DNA of 64,000 nt from CAZBSE01 sp964610385 (GTDB lineage: Bacteria > Actinomycetota > Humimicrobiia > Humimicrobiales > Humimicrobiaceae). The notes beneath the pieces were generated by a model. The model was given only the letters and a program-made list of their open reading frames with translations. It was not told where the DNA came from and made no database searches. This document shows, piece by piece, positions 8,775-17,526 of the stretch. Position 1 is the stretch's first letter, and each line of letters opens with the position of its first letter. Made by a program: the position numbers and the translations under genes. Where the stretch lies: positions 186,001-250,000 of the forward strand of contig CAZSXW010000002.1 in the NCBI GenBank assembly GCA_964610385.1, read 5' to 3'.

Positions 8775-10283
8775 ATGAAAAATTACCAGAGATTAATTCT
8801 TTCGATAGCTACGGCATCATTTTTATTTTTAAGCTTTAAAGACCTTGGATTTTTCGCATGGTTCTCATTTTTACCATTTTTTATTTTAGTTTATAGATCA
8901 AATTTAAAGCAGACTATATTGTTCAGCTTTATAAGCGGTCTGGGATTCTTCCTGGGAGTGACTTACTGGATGGCACTTCTTCCTGTGAAATATACCTGGC
9001 TGCTGCTGGCGTTACTTTTAAGTATTATCTTTATAGTTTTTGGAATTGCTCTTTATTATATAGTCCATAAAATAAAACAGCCCTACTTGAGAATATTTTT
9101 GATACCGGCAGCGTGGGTACTTTTAGAATATCTAAGGTCACAGACTCTTCTTGCTTTTACGATAGGTATATTGGGCTATACCCAGCATAATTTTCTTCCT
9201 TTGATGCAAGCAGTAAAATATACCGGTATTTACGGGATATCATTGATAGTGGTTTTATTTAACGCGGTCATTTTTGAGACTATAATCTTTTCTCTAAAAA
9301 AAAGAAAAGTCATATTCAAGTACCTTATTATAGCATTTTCAATATTAGCGGTATTTATAGTATATGGAATCTTGAGTGTTAATAATAATCTCAACCGGGT
9401 AATAAGGGAAAAAGATTACAGTGAGATCAAGGTTGCAGTCGTACAAGCAAACGTGTTGTTTGGTCATAAATATTCTGAAAAAGGTATTGAGATAATACCA
9501 GAGCCTTACAGCAGCAGCAGCTATTTTAAAGAAGGTACCGAGCTGGTGATATTTTCCGAAAGCGCCCTGTGGGATTTTATGGATGAGAACAAAGAATTTA
9601 GGGAGTGGGCCGAAGAAGTCTTAAAAAATGAATCATTCTACATGCTTATCGGACAGTATATTCATAATGAGGATTACAGTGAATACTATAATTCTGCGCT
9701 GCTTTATGACGACGATATTGCAGTCCAAGGAAGATATGACGAGATTCATCCGGTTCCTTTCAGTCAGTATCTCCCTTATCCCAGGGTTCTTAAATTTCTT
9801 GGTTTTCTTGATTTCTCAAAATTCAATCTTATACTTGGCAGGGAATATAATTCTATTATATATCCCGGTAAGGGTAGACTTGGAGTAAATATTTGTTATG
9901 AGTCGACCATACCTTCGATTGCAAGAAAAATAAAAAATAATGGTGCAGAAGCTATAATTTTAATTTCAGATGATTCCAGCATGCTGGACAGTACCGCGCC
10001 ATGGCATCATTTAATCTTTTCAAAAGTAAGAGCTATTGAAAACGGTTGTTATGTTGTACACTGCGGTAACTCCGGGATATCAGCGATAATATCTCCCGAT
10101 GGTAATTTAATGGAAAAATCCGAACTTTTAAGTAGTGAAGTTTTGTATGGAAGTATTTATTTAATACCAGATAAGACATTTTATACCAAGTTTGGTGATT
10201 TGCTGGTTCTTTTATATTTTGGAATCGTCTTCTCACTTGCCATTGCATATTTTGTTTATGGAAAGGTCAAAAGGAAAAACTGA
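8775..10283 (+). CDS. lnt: Apolipoprotein N-acyltransferase-like protein with altered active site
   Basis: A 502-residue protein with about six N-terminal membrane helices (1-200), a nitrilase-fold domain (about 215-460) and a last helix (about 470-495). This is the plan of Lnt, which N-acylates lipoproteins. By motif alignment with E. coli Lnt, the catalytic glutamate is present (E262 in SESALWDF) and so is the cysteine (C374 in NICYE). The catalytic lysine (E. coli K335, RYNKNHLVPFGE) is glutamate here (E323 in RYDEIHPVPFSQ), and the following conserved glutamate is Q331. The late WxH motif (PWHH) is retained. Overall family membership is clear, but Lnt activity is uncertain; the symbol denotes the family. 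Confidence 0.8.
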   Translation: MKNYQRLILSIATASFLFLSFKDLGFFAWFSFLPFFILVYRSNLKQTILFSFISGLGFFLGVTYWMALLPVKYTWLLLALLLSIIFIVFGIALYYIVHKIKQPYLRIFLIPAAWVLLEYLRSQTLLAFTIGILGYTQHNFLPLMQAVKYTGIYGISLIVVLFNAVIFETIIFSLKKRKVIFKYLIIAFSILAVFIVYGILSVNNNLNRVIREKDYSEIKVAVVQANVLFGHKYSEKGIEIIPEPYSSSSYFKEGTELVIFSESALWDFMDENKEFREWAEEVLKNESFYMLIGQYIHNEDYSEYYNSALLYDDDIAVQGRYDEIHPVPFSQYLPYPRVLKFLGFLDFSKFNLILGREYNSIIYPGKGRLGVNICYESTIPSIARKIKNNGAEAIILISDDSSMLDSTAPWHHLIFSKVRAIENGCYVVHCGNSGISAIISPDGNLMEKSELLSSEVLYGSIYLIPDKTFYTKFGDLLVLLYFGIVFSLAIAYFVYGKVKRKN

Positions 10284-10351
10284 ATATAATTCTCCTTCTT
10301 AAACATATCTTATTCATTTATAAATAAAAATAATATTTTTTTTATTAAAAG

Positions 10352-10385
10352 TTGCATAATATTTAATTATAATGTATAATATGCA
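10352..10385 (+). promoter_or_regulatory. arg operon promoter with possible ArgR operator
   Basis: TTGCAT (10352-10357), a 17-base spacer and TATAAT (10375-10380) precede argC. An imperfect palindrome, TGTATAATATGCA (10373-10385), overlaps the -10 and resembles an ARG-box half-site pair. A second TGCATAAT-like half site overlaps the -35. Since argR lies inside the operon, autoregulated arginine repression is likely. The promoter is strong on sequence; the operator call is weaker. Confidence 0.6.
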
Positions 10386-10411
10386 AATTAATTTATTGAG
10401 AGGTCATTATA

Positions 10412-11479
10412 ATGAAAGAAAAAATAAAAGTAGGAATAATAGGGGGTTCAGGTTTTACAGGACTGGAGCTTATTAAAATACTTGATAAACATAAATATGT
10501 AAAGATAGGTTTTGTGACGTCCAGGACTTTTAAAGGCAAGGCAGTAAGCGATGCATTTCCCACATTTAAGGAATATAAGGATGAAAAGCTTGTATATATT
10601 GATAAACCGGGGGAAAGAGATCTGAAAGAAATCGACATCATATTTTTATGCCTTCCTCCTTTGGAATCGATGAAGTTCCTAAAGAATATTTGGAATGGGT
10701 ATGATTTTAAAATAATAGATATCGGCTCGGATTTCAGGATAAAAAATCCGGTCAGTTTTAAAAAATGGTACGGGTCGGAACATATAAGCAAGAATAAACT
10801 TTCAGATTTTGTCTATGGGCTTACTGAGTTATATAAAGAAAAAATAAAAGAAAGCAGTTATATTGCCAATCCCGGATGCTATCCGGTATCAATTTTACTG
10901 GCTCTTGCACCGGTATTGAAGAGCAATATGCCAGTAAAAGATATCTATATTGATTCAAAGTCAGGAGTAAGTGGTGCCGGCAGAAAGCTTGCCAATGAAT
11001 ATCTTTTCAGCAACCTGAATGATAATTTTTATGCCTATTCTGCGGTAGGCCACAGGCACATAGGAGAAATAGAGCAGGAAATCAAAAATATCGGGGGTAA
11101 AGAAATAAAAATAAGTTTTACACCGCATCTTATGGCGCTCAGCAGGGGGATATTTACTACTATTTACTGTAAGTTAAACGGAATATTAAAAGACGATGGT
11201 GCAGAAGAAAAAATCTGTAATATATTCCAGGATTTCTGTAAAGAAAAGCCTTTTGTTAAGTTTTTGTACAGTAAAATCCCGCAGATCAAAGATGTGATAG
11301 GTACGAATATGTGTATGATGGGAGTAAATCTGGATAAAAGGACCAATACACTGAAAATTTTCAGTGCTATTGACAATCTTCTGAAGGGCGCAGCCGGTCA
11401 GGCCGTGCAGAACATGAATATAATGATGGGCTTTGATGAGACGGAGGGCCTTGAGCTAAACGGTTTTTTTAATCAATAA
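10412..11479 (+). CDS. argC: N-acetyl-gamma-glutamyl-phosphate reductase
   Basis: A 355-residue enzyme that reduces N-acetylglutamyl phosphate to the semialdehyde with NADPH, the third step to ornithine. The dinucleotide-binding start GIIGGSGFTGLELIK and the catalytic cysteine C156 in NPGCYP are present. A conserved SGAG-type loop (SGVSGAGRK) and the histidine in FTPHLMALSRG are also present. GAGAGG lies 9 bases before ATG 10412. It is the first gene of the arg operon and directly follows the promoter with the possible ArgR site. Length and motifs are typical for the family. Confidence 0.96.
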   Translation: MKEKIKVGIIGGSGFTGLELIKILDKHKYVKIGFVTSRTFKGKAVSDAFPTFKEYKDEKLVYIDKPGERDLKEIDIIFLCLPPLESMKFLKNIWNGYDFKIIDIGSDFRIKNPVSFKKWYGSEHISKNKLSDFVYGLTELYKEKIKESSYIANPGCYPVSILLALAPVLKSNMPVKDIYIDSKSGVSGAGRKLANEYLFSNLNDNFYAYSAVGHRHIGEIEQEIKNIGGKEIKISFTPHLMALSRGIFTTIYCKLNGILKDDGAEEKICNIFQDFCKEKPFVKFLYSKIPQIKDVIGTNMCMMGVNLDKRTNTLKIFSAIDNLLKGAAGQAVQNMNIMMGFDETEGLELNGFFNQ

Positions 11480-11496
11480 TAAATATTGGAGTATAT

Positions 11497-12735
11497 ATGA
11501 GCACTGGTAAGAAAAACAATGTTTTCAACATCGTAAAAAATGGTTCTATAACAAGTGTGCCTGGGTTTTATGCTGCCGCCTGCCACTGCGGAATAAAAGG
11601 TTCGGGTAAGCCCGATATCTGTATAATATATACTCCGCATGACACTACATGCAGCGGTATTTTTACAGTCAATAAATTTATGGCAGCTCCTGTAATTTTA
11701 ACAAAAGAGCAGCTTAAGAAAACAAGGAATATAAAAGCTGTGGTTGTAAACAGCGGTATAGCCAATGCTCTTACAGGCAGGACGGGCTATAAAAACGCGC
11801 TTGATACAGTGAAGTTCGCAGGAGATTGCCTTGGATTGAAAAATGATCATGTAGTTGCAGCATCGACAGGAGTAACAGGAAAACAGTTGCCGATGGAAAA
11901 TATAAAAAAGGGGATCAAGGAATGTGCTGCCGGTTTAAGTGTAAAAGGTGGGCACAGTGCAGCTGAAGCCATATTAACGACTGACCTTAAGACCAAGGAA
12001 ATTGCATTAAAAATAAAAACTGATGGCAGCAGGGACATAATGATAGCCGGTATGGCAAAAGGGTCCGGTATGATAGAGCCAAATATGGCTACTTTACTCT
12101 CTTTTATAACAACCAACATAGACATATCGCCGGTAATACTTGACAGCATGATATCAAAAGAAGCCGAAAGCAGTTTTAACGGTATAACCATAGACGGCTG
12201 CCAGAGTACAAATGACACGCTAATAGTAATGGCAAATGGTAAAAGCGGTATAAAAGTAAACAGCAAAAAAGACAAATATTATAAAATATTTTTAGAAGCC
12301 CTATCATTTGTAATGAAGGATCTTTCAAGGAAGCTGGTATTGGACGGAGAGGGGGCGACTAAATTGATCGAAATAGAAATCATAAATGCAAAAAATAAAA
12401 GTGACGCAAAAAAGCTTGCTTACGTGGTAGCAAACTCCAACCTGGTCAAGACGGCAGTGTTTGGTAAAGATTTAAATCTAGGCAGGATAAATGCAGCACT
12501 GGGTTCGGTTGATTGTGATTTCAATCCGGATAAGGTAGATGTATATATCTCGGATATTCTTATTGTTAAAAAAGGGATTATAGAAGAATTCGACAGCAAG
12601 CATACCGAGAAACTTATGAAGCAAAAGGAAATAAAATTTACCGTTAATATGAATGAGGGGCAAGATGGATTCAAGGTCCTAACAGCGGATCTATCCTTTG
12701 ATTATGTAAGGATCAATGCATTATACAGGACTTGA
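11497..12735 (+). CDS. argJ: Bifunctional ornithine acetyltransferase / N-acetylglutamate synthase
   Basis: A 412-residue Ntn-type enzyme that moves acetyl from acetylornithine to glutamate, closing the cyclic arginine pathway; no separate argA is needed for recycling. The self-cleavage site is AIL|TTD with nucleophile T161, which would split the precursor into alpha and beta chains. The oxyanion-hole motif STGVTGKQLP and the glycine-rich AKGSGMIEPNMAT are also present. One usually conserved residue in NSGNAN reads NSGIAN here. The start at 11497 has TTGGAG upstream. It lies 17 bases after argC. Confidence 0.95.
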   Translation: MSTGKKNNVFNIVKNGSITSVPGFYAAACHCGIKGSGKPDICIIYTPHDTTCSGIFTVNKFMAAPVILTKEQLKKTRNIKAVVVNSGIANALTGRTGYKNALDTVKFAGDCLGLKNDHVVAASTGVTGKQLPMENIKKGIKECAAGLSVKGGHSAAEAILTTDLKTKEIALKIKTDGSRDIMIAGMAKGSGMIEPNMATLLSFITTNIDISPVILDSMISKEAESSFNGITIDGCQSTNDTLIVMANGKSGIKVNSKKDKYYKIFLEALSFVMKDLSRKLVLDGEGATKLIEIEIINAKNKSDAKKLAYVVANSNLVKTAVFGKDLNLGRINAALGSVDCDFNPDKVDVYISDILIVKKGIIEEFDSKHTEKLMKQKEIKFTVNMNEGQDGFKVLTADLSFDYVRINALYRT

Positions 12736-12765
12736 TTTAATTTATTATCCATAGGGGTAATTAAT

Positions 12766-13665
12766 ATGAATAAAGAAGGAAGTAATTTATACATGAATAA
12801 AGTAGAGATGCTGCAGGAATCGCTGCCGTATATAAAAGAATACTCTGATCAAATAGTAGTGGTTAAAATCGGTGGAAGCATGATGGAAAATGACCAAATA
12901 ATACAGCACGTATTGGATGACCTGATCCTTATGAAGTATGTAGGAATAAAAGTCGTCCTGGTACACGGAGGAGGCAAGCAGATAAACCAACTTTCTATAG
13001 AGAAGGGTATAGAACCTAAATTTGTAGATGGCCTTAGAGTAACGGATAAGGATTCAATGGAAATTGTAAAGATGGTGCTTATAGGGAGCATAAACACGAA
13101 AATAGTATCTTTTTTAAACAAGCACGGTAGTATGGCAATAGGTGTATCAGGTAATGACTCCGGTTTTATAAAGTGTCATAAAAAGGAATATATAAAAGAT
13201 GGAAAGGTGATAGATTTAGGATTTGTAGGTGAAATAGACAGTATTGATGAAAAATTTTTGACCAGCATACTTGAAAAGAATTATATTCCGGTGATAGCGA
13301 CGCTGGGAGTGGATAAACAGGGGAATATATATAATATAAATGCAGATACCTGTGCATCAAAAATAGCAGCATATCTGAGAGCAAAGAAAATGATCCTGCT
13401 TACAGATGTAGACGGAATAATGGAAAAAACTAAAGGGAGTAGTAAATTAGTCTCTATATTAACCTCGTCTGAATGCTTGAACATGATAAAGTCGGGTAAA
13501 ATAAGTTCCGGAATGATACCGAAGGTAATGGCATGTATAGATGCTTTAAAATCCGGAGCGGATAGGACTCATATACTAAATGGTACCAAGAAACACTCAA
13601 TACTAGTAGAGATATTTACCGATAAGGGCATTGGGACTATGATAACAAGCAAGGAGGTCAAATGA
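12766..13665 (+). CDS. argB: Acetylglutamate kinase
   Basis: A 299-residue amino-acid kinase that phosphorylates N-acetylglutamate, the usual control point by arginine. KIGGSMM (about residues 34-40) and VHGGGKQINQL are the ATP and substrate loops; LTDVDGIM and ISSGMIPKV are further family motifs. Two in-frame starts are plausible: ATG 12766 with AGGGG upstream, and ATG 12793 with AGAAGGA upstream. The N-terminal helix (MLQESLPYIKEY) marks the arginine-sensitive type. It overlaps argD by 4 bases (ATGA). Confidence 0.95.
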   Translation: MNKEGSNLYMNKVEMLQESLPYIKEYSDQIVVVKIGGSMMENDQIIQHVLDDLILMKYVGIKVVLVHGGGKQINQLSIEKGIEPKFVDGLRVTDKDSMEIVKMVLIGSINTKIVSFLNKHGSMAIGVSGNDSGFIKCHKKEYIKDGKVIDLGFVGEIDSIDEKFLTSILEKNYIPVIATLGVDKQGNIYNINADTCASKIAAYLRAKKMILLTDVDGIMEKTKGSSKLVSILTSSECLNMIKSGKISSGMIPKVMACIDALKSGADRTHILNGTKKHSILVEIFTDKGIGTMITSKEVK

Positions 13666-14876
13666 GTAAGAATAAAAACAAAGAAATATATGAATTGGGA
13701 AGTGAATATCTGATGCCCACCTATAGCCATTTCCCGGTAGTATTTACAAAGGCTAAAATGCAGTATCTGTGGGATGCCGACGGAAACAAATATCTTGATT
13801 TCCTGGGAGGTTACGGCTGTCTTAATGTGGGTCACAGTAATAAATATGTGGTAAAGGAATTAAAAAAGCAGATTGAAAATATTATTCAGCCATCAAATGT
13901 TTATTTTAACCAGTCCCAGGTAATGCTGGCAAAGAAACTCTGTGAGATAACGGGATTTGGAGAAAAAGTGTTCTTTGCCAACAGCGGTACCGAGGCCATA
14001 GAGGCAGCCATAAAGCTGGCAAGGAAATATTCAGTGGATAATTATAATTCTTCCAGGTACGAAATAATAACTTTTAAAAGAGCGTTTCATGGGAGGACAA
14101 TGGGCGCATTATCGGCCACTTCACAACCTGATAAACAGAATTATTTCAGACCTCTGCTTGAAGGATTTAATTACGCGGTGTTCAATGATATTGGTTCGGT
14201 AAAAAAGCTTGTAAATGAAAAGACCTGTGCAGTCATGCTTGAACCTGTACAGGGTGAAGGCGGGGTTTTCCCGGCGGATAAAAAATTTATTGACAGTCTT
14301 ATTGATATCTGTAAAAAAAATGATCTTCTTTTGATCTTTGATGAGATACAGACGGGCTTTGGAAGGACTGGAGCCATGTTTGCTTACCAGAATTTCAATG
14401 TCTTACCGGATATTCTAGCTGTGGCAAAAAGTCTTGGAGGAGGTATGCCCATAGGTGCGGTTATATCTACTGATAAAATAAGTCAAAGTTTTAGTCCTGG
14501 AACCCATGGCTCCACTTTTGGAGGAAATGCTGCTTCCTGTTCAGCGGGGCTGGCTGTAATTGATTATATTATGGTAAAAAATTTGGCTAAAAAGTCAATG
14601 GAGTTGGGAAAATATTTCATGAAGAAACTTATGTTACTTAAAAAGAAATACAAAATAATAAAGGAAGTCAGGGGAATGGGACTTATGATAGGGATGGAGT
14701 TTAATAAGCCGGTGACCGAAGATCTGGTAAATGAAGCCCTTGACGAAAAAATAGTCATAAATAAAGTATCAAGTCATACTTTAAGGTTTTTACCTACTCT
14801 TGTAATAACAAAAGACAATATAAGGGTGCTTATAAAATGGCTTGATTCTTATATCAAGGAGATTAAAGATGGCTAA
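13662..14876 (+). CDS. argD: Acetylornithine aminotransferase
   Basis: A 404-residue class III PLP aminotransferase converting N-acetylglutamate semialdehyde to N-acetylornithine. The N-terminal YLDFLGGYG, phosphate-binding NSGTEAIEAAIKLARKY, FDEIQTGFGRTG and the PLP lysine in AVAKSLGGGMPIGA are all present. GGAGG lies directly upstream of ATG 13662, which overlaps the argB stop. The same enzyme family can serve lysine biosynthesis, but the operon places it in arginine synthesis, and a dapL gene at 32344 covers DAP formation. Confidence 0.94.
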   Translation: MSKNKNKEIYELGSEYLMPTYSHFPVVFTKAKMQYLWDADGNKYLDFLGGYGCLNVGHSNKYVVKELKKQIENIIQPSNVYFNQSQVMLAKKLCEITGFGEKVFFANSGTEAIEAAIKLARKYSVDNYNSSRYEIITFKRAFHGRTMGALSATSQPDKQNYFRPLLEGFNYAVFNDIGSVKKLVNEKTCAVMLEPVQGEGGVFPADKKFIDSLIDICKKNDLLLIFDEIQTGFGRTGAMFAYQNFNVLPDILAVAKSLGGGMPIGAVISTDKISQSFSPGTHGSTFGGNAASCSAGLAVIDYIMVKNLAKKSMELGKYFMKKLMLLKKKYKIIKEVRGMGLMIGMEFNKPVTEDLVNEALDEKIVINKVSSHTLRFLPTLVITKDNIRVLIKWLDSYIKEIKDG

Positions 14877-15798
14877 AAAAGAAAAGAAAGATTTTTTGAC
14901 CCTTAAAGATTATTCCAGGGTTGAAATAGAGAATATACTCGATCTGTCAGAAAAGGTAAAAAAGAATAAAGAAAAATACAGCAGTACGCTTAATGGTAAA
15001 AATATAGCACTGCTATTTGATAAGCATTCTACAAGGACAAGGCTGTCGTTTGAAGTTGGAATAGATCAACTGGGAGGAAATTCGATATATCTGGATTCAA
15101 AAAATCTGCAGTTAAGCAGGGGAGAGACATACAAGGATACTGCAAGAATCCTGTCAATATATCTTGATGGAGTAGTAATAAGGACATTCAAACAGGAGAC
15201 AGTAGAATGCCTTGCGGAATATGGTGATATACCAGTGATAAATGGTCTTACCGATAGCTATCACCCCTGCCAGGTGCTTTCTGATCTGCTTACGTTAAAA
15301 GAAATGGGAATGCTTAAGAAGGGATTGAAATTTACCTATCTGGGAGACTGTAATAACATGACCAATAGTCTTATAATAGGGCTCCTTAAGATGAATATTG
15401 GATTGACCATAGGTTGTCCTGAAAATTACCTGCCTCCGGCAGATATGATCGAATATATAAAAAACAACAAGCAAAATGGCATAGTTGATTTTATTTTCGA
15501 TCCAGTAGAAGCGGCAAAGGACGCCGATGTCTTATATACAGATGTATGGCTGAGCATGGGAGATAAAGTAGATAAGAAAAAATTTAAGGAACTGGAGAAA
15601 TTTCAATTGAATAATAAATTAATGAAATATGCAAAAGAAGGGGTCAAAATAATGCATTGCCTGCCTGCACATAGGGGACAGGAAATTACATCTGAAGTTC
15701 TGGAAAGTAAGAATTCGGTAGTTCTCATGCAGGCGGAAAACCGCCTTCATGCACAGAAGGGTTTACTGGTTTATTTATTCGGAAGCAGCGGTATTTAA
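14869..15798 (+). CDS. argF: Ornithine carbamoyltransferase
   Basis: Forms citrulline from ornithine and carbamoyl phosphate. STRTRLSFE is the carbamoyl-phosphate loop, HPCQVLSDLLT the second active-site loop, and HCLPAHRGQE the ornithine-specific signature; the HCLP cysteine separates it from aspartate carbamoyltransferase. I chose ATG 14869 (309 residues) because AAGGAG lies 7 bases upstream and the protein then starts MAKKEKKDFL. An earlier in-frame start at 14842 lacks a ribosome site. The chosen start overlaps argD by 8 bases. Confidence 0.95.
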   Translation: MAKKEKKDFLTLKDYSRVEIENILDLSEKVKKNKEKYSSTLNGKNIALLFDKHSTRTRLSFEVGIDQLGGNSIYLDSKNLQLSRGETYKDTARILSIYLDGVVIRTFKQETVECLAEYGDIPVINGLTDSYHPCQVLSDLLTLKEMGMLKKGLKFTYLGDCNNMTNSLIIGLLKMNIGLTIGCPENYLPPADMIEYIKNNKQNGIVDFIFDPVEAAKDADVLYTDVWLSMGDKVDKKKFKELEKFQLNNKLMKYAKEGVKIMHCLPAHRGQEITSEVLESKNSVVLMQAENRLHAQKGLLVYLFGSSGI

Positions 15799-15840
15799 TA
15801 CCTGAGATGCTGAGATAATTATCGGAAGGAAGATTATAAT

Positions 15841-16299
15841 ATGAGTAGAGTTGAAAGATTAAGAAAAATAAAAGAAATAATCAATAGTAAAAAAGTCTCT
15901 TCCCAGGAAGAGTTGTTAAAGGAACTTAGAAAAAAAGGGTATCGAGTAACACAGGCTACTGTTTCAAGGGATATAAATCACTTGAGACTGGTAAAGGCAA
16001 GGAATTATAAGCAGGAAGAATATTATTCAGCTGAGAATATGATAAAAAACGGAAAAATTTTTACACCTGATAAGTTCAGCTCAAAGTTCAGAGACAGTGT
16101 AATATCAGCCAGAAGGGCTAATAATGTCATTGTAATTAAGACTTATCCAGGTGAGGCACAGGGGACTGCGGCTGTAGTTGACGGTATGAATTTTGTAGAA
16201 ATATTGGGAACAGTAGCGGGTGACGATACAATAATCTGTATTGCAGACAATAATGAAAATGCAGAGAAGTTAATAAAATTTATGCAGGATAAATTCTGA
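15841..16299 (+). CDS. argR: Arginine repressor
   Basis: A 152-residue regulator with an N-terminal winged helix (about 1-70; VTQATVSRDINHLRLVK) and a C-terminal hexamerisation/arginine-binding domain (about 85-150; GTAAVVDGMNFVEILGTVAGDDTIICIA, with the conserved GTxAGDDT). A strong GGAAGGA lies upstream of ATG 15841. It sits in the middle of the operon it presumably controls, between argF and argG. The likely operator overlaps the argC promoter at 10373-10385. Confidence 0.95.
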   Translation: MSRVERLRKIKEIINSKKVSSQEELLKELRKKGYRVTQATVSRDINHLRLVKARNYKQEEYYSAENMIKNGKIFTPDKFSSKFRDSVISARRANNVIVIKTYPGEAQGTAAVVDGMNFVEILGTVAGDDTIICIADNNENAEKLIKFMQDKF

Positions 16300-16329
16300 T
16301 TTAAAAATTATTAAGGAAGGGTCTTAAAA

Positions 16330-17526
16330 ATGAGTAAGAAAATAGTGCTGGCTTATTCGGGAGGTCTTGATACTTCAATTTCTATAAAATGGCTGAAAGA
16401 AAAATATAATATGGATGTAATAGCAGTACTGGTAGACTGCGGTCAGCCTGGTGATTTAAAAGAAGCTTCCAGGAGAGCAGTTGATATTGGTGCAGTAAAA
16501 TCAGTTATAATCGACGCTAAAGATGAATTTATAAATGATTTTATTTTTCCATCCATAAAAACAAATCTTAAATATGAAAAAAAATATGCGCTGGCAACAG
16601 CTCTGGCAAGGCCGCTTATAGCTAAAAAATTGGTTGAAGTAGCTAGGACGGAAAGTGCAGGAGTGGTGGCACACGGCTGTACGGCCAAAGGAAATGACCA
16701 GGTCAGGTTTGATGTCGCCATAAGGAGTCTCGCACCTGATTTTAAAATAATAGCCCCTCAGAGAGAGTGGGGAATTTCGAGGGAAGAGGCAATTGAATAT
16801 GCAAAAAAGAATAAGATTAAAATAAATATGACTAAAAAGAGTCTTTACAGCATTGATGAAAATCTATGGGGAAGGAGTATTGAGTGCGGCGTGCTGGAAG
16901 ATCCCTGGAAGGAACCTCCTGATGAAATATATAAATGGACAAAAGTAATCAAAAAAACGAGGGTCGAATATCTGGAAATAGGATTTAAAGAAGGTATACC
17001 AGTATCAATTAACGGCAGGATGGTAAAGCCTTTTCTGTTGATAAAGAAGTTAAATGAAATAGCAGGGTCTTATGGCATAGGTAGAATAGATATGGTAGAA
17101 AACAGGCTGGTCGGAATAAAATCAAGGGAAATATATGAAGCACCGGCGGCAGAGATTCTTATAGAGGCTCACACTCAATTGGAATCTCTGATACTTGACA
17201 GGGAGCTCATGCATTATAAATCTCTCCTAGAGGAAAAGATGGCAGAGCTGGTATATTACGGCCTATGGTTTACACCGCTGCTGGAATGTTTGCAGGCATT
17301 TGTGAATAAAAGCCAGAATTTTGTCACGGGAACTGTAAAAGTAAAACTGGAACAAAAAAGTTTTAAGGTCGTGGGCAGGAAATCAAAATATTCGCTGTAC
17401 GATATAGATCTTGCCACCTATGACAGGGGTGATAAGTTCGATCCAAGACATTCTGAAAGTTTCATTAAATTATGGGGTTATCCATATGAAATATTAGGAA
17501 GAAAAGGAAGAATAAATGGAAAATAA
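16330..17526 (+). CDS. argG: Argininosuccinate synthase
   Basis: A 398-residue ATP-dependent ligase that joins citrulline and aspartate. The N-terminal PP-loop is AYSGGLDTSI; the citrulline/aspartate loop appears as AHGCTAKGNDQVRF, and the conserved SIDENLWGRSIECG follows. Length is normal. It is followed by argH with an 11-base overlap, the usual order for the last two steps. Confidence 0.96.
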   Translation: MSKKIVLAYSGGLDTSISIKWLKEKYNMDVIAVLVDCGQPGDLKEASRRAVDIGAVKSVIIDAKDEFINDFIFPSIKTNLKYEKKYALATALARPLIAKKLVEVARTESAGVVAHGCTAKGNDQVRFDVAIRSLAPDFKIIAPQREWGISREEAIEYAKKNKIKINMTKKSLYSIDENLWGRSIECGVLEDPWKEPPDEIYKWTKVIKKTRVEYLEIGFKEGIPVSINGRMVKPFLLIKKLNEIAGSYGIGRIDMVENRLVGIKSREIYEAPAAEILIEAHTQLESLILDRELMHYKSLLEEKMAELVYYGLWFTPLLECLQAFVNKSQNFVTGTVKVKLEQKSFKVVGRKSKYSLYDIDLATYDRGDKFDPRHSESFIKLWGYPYEILGRKGRINGK

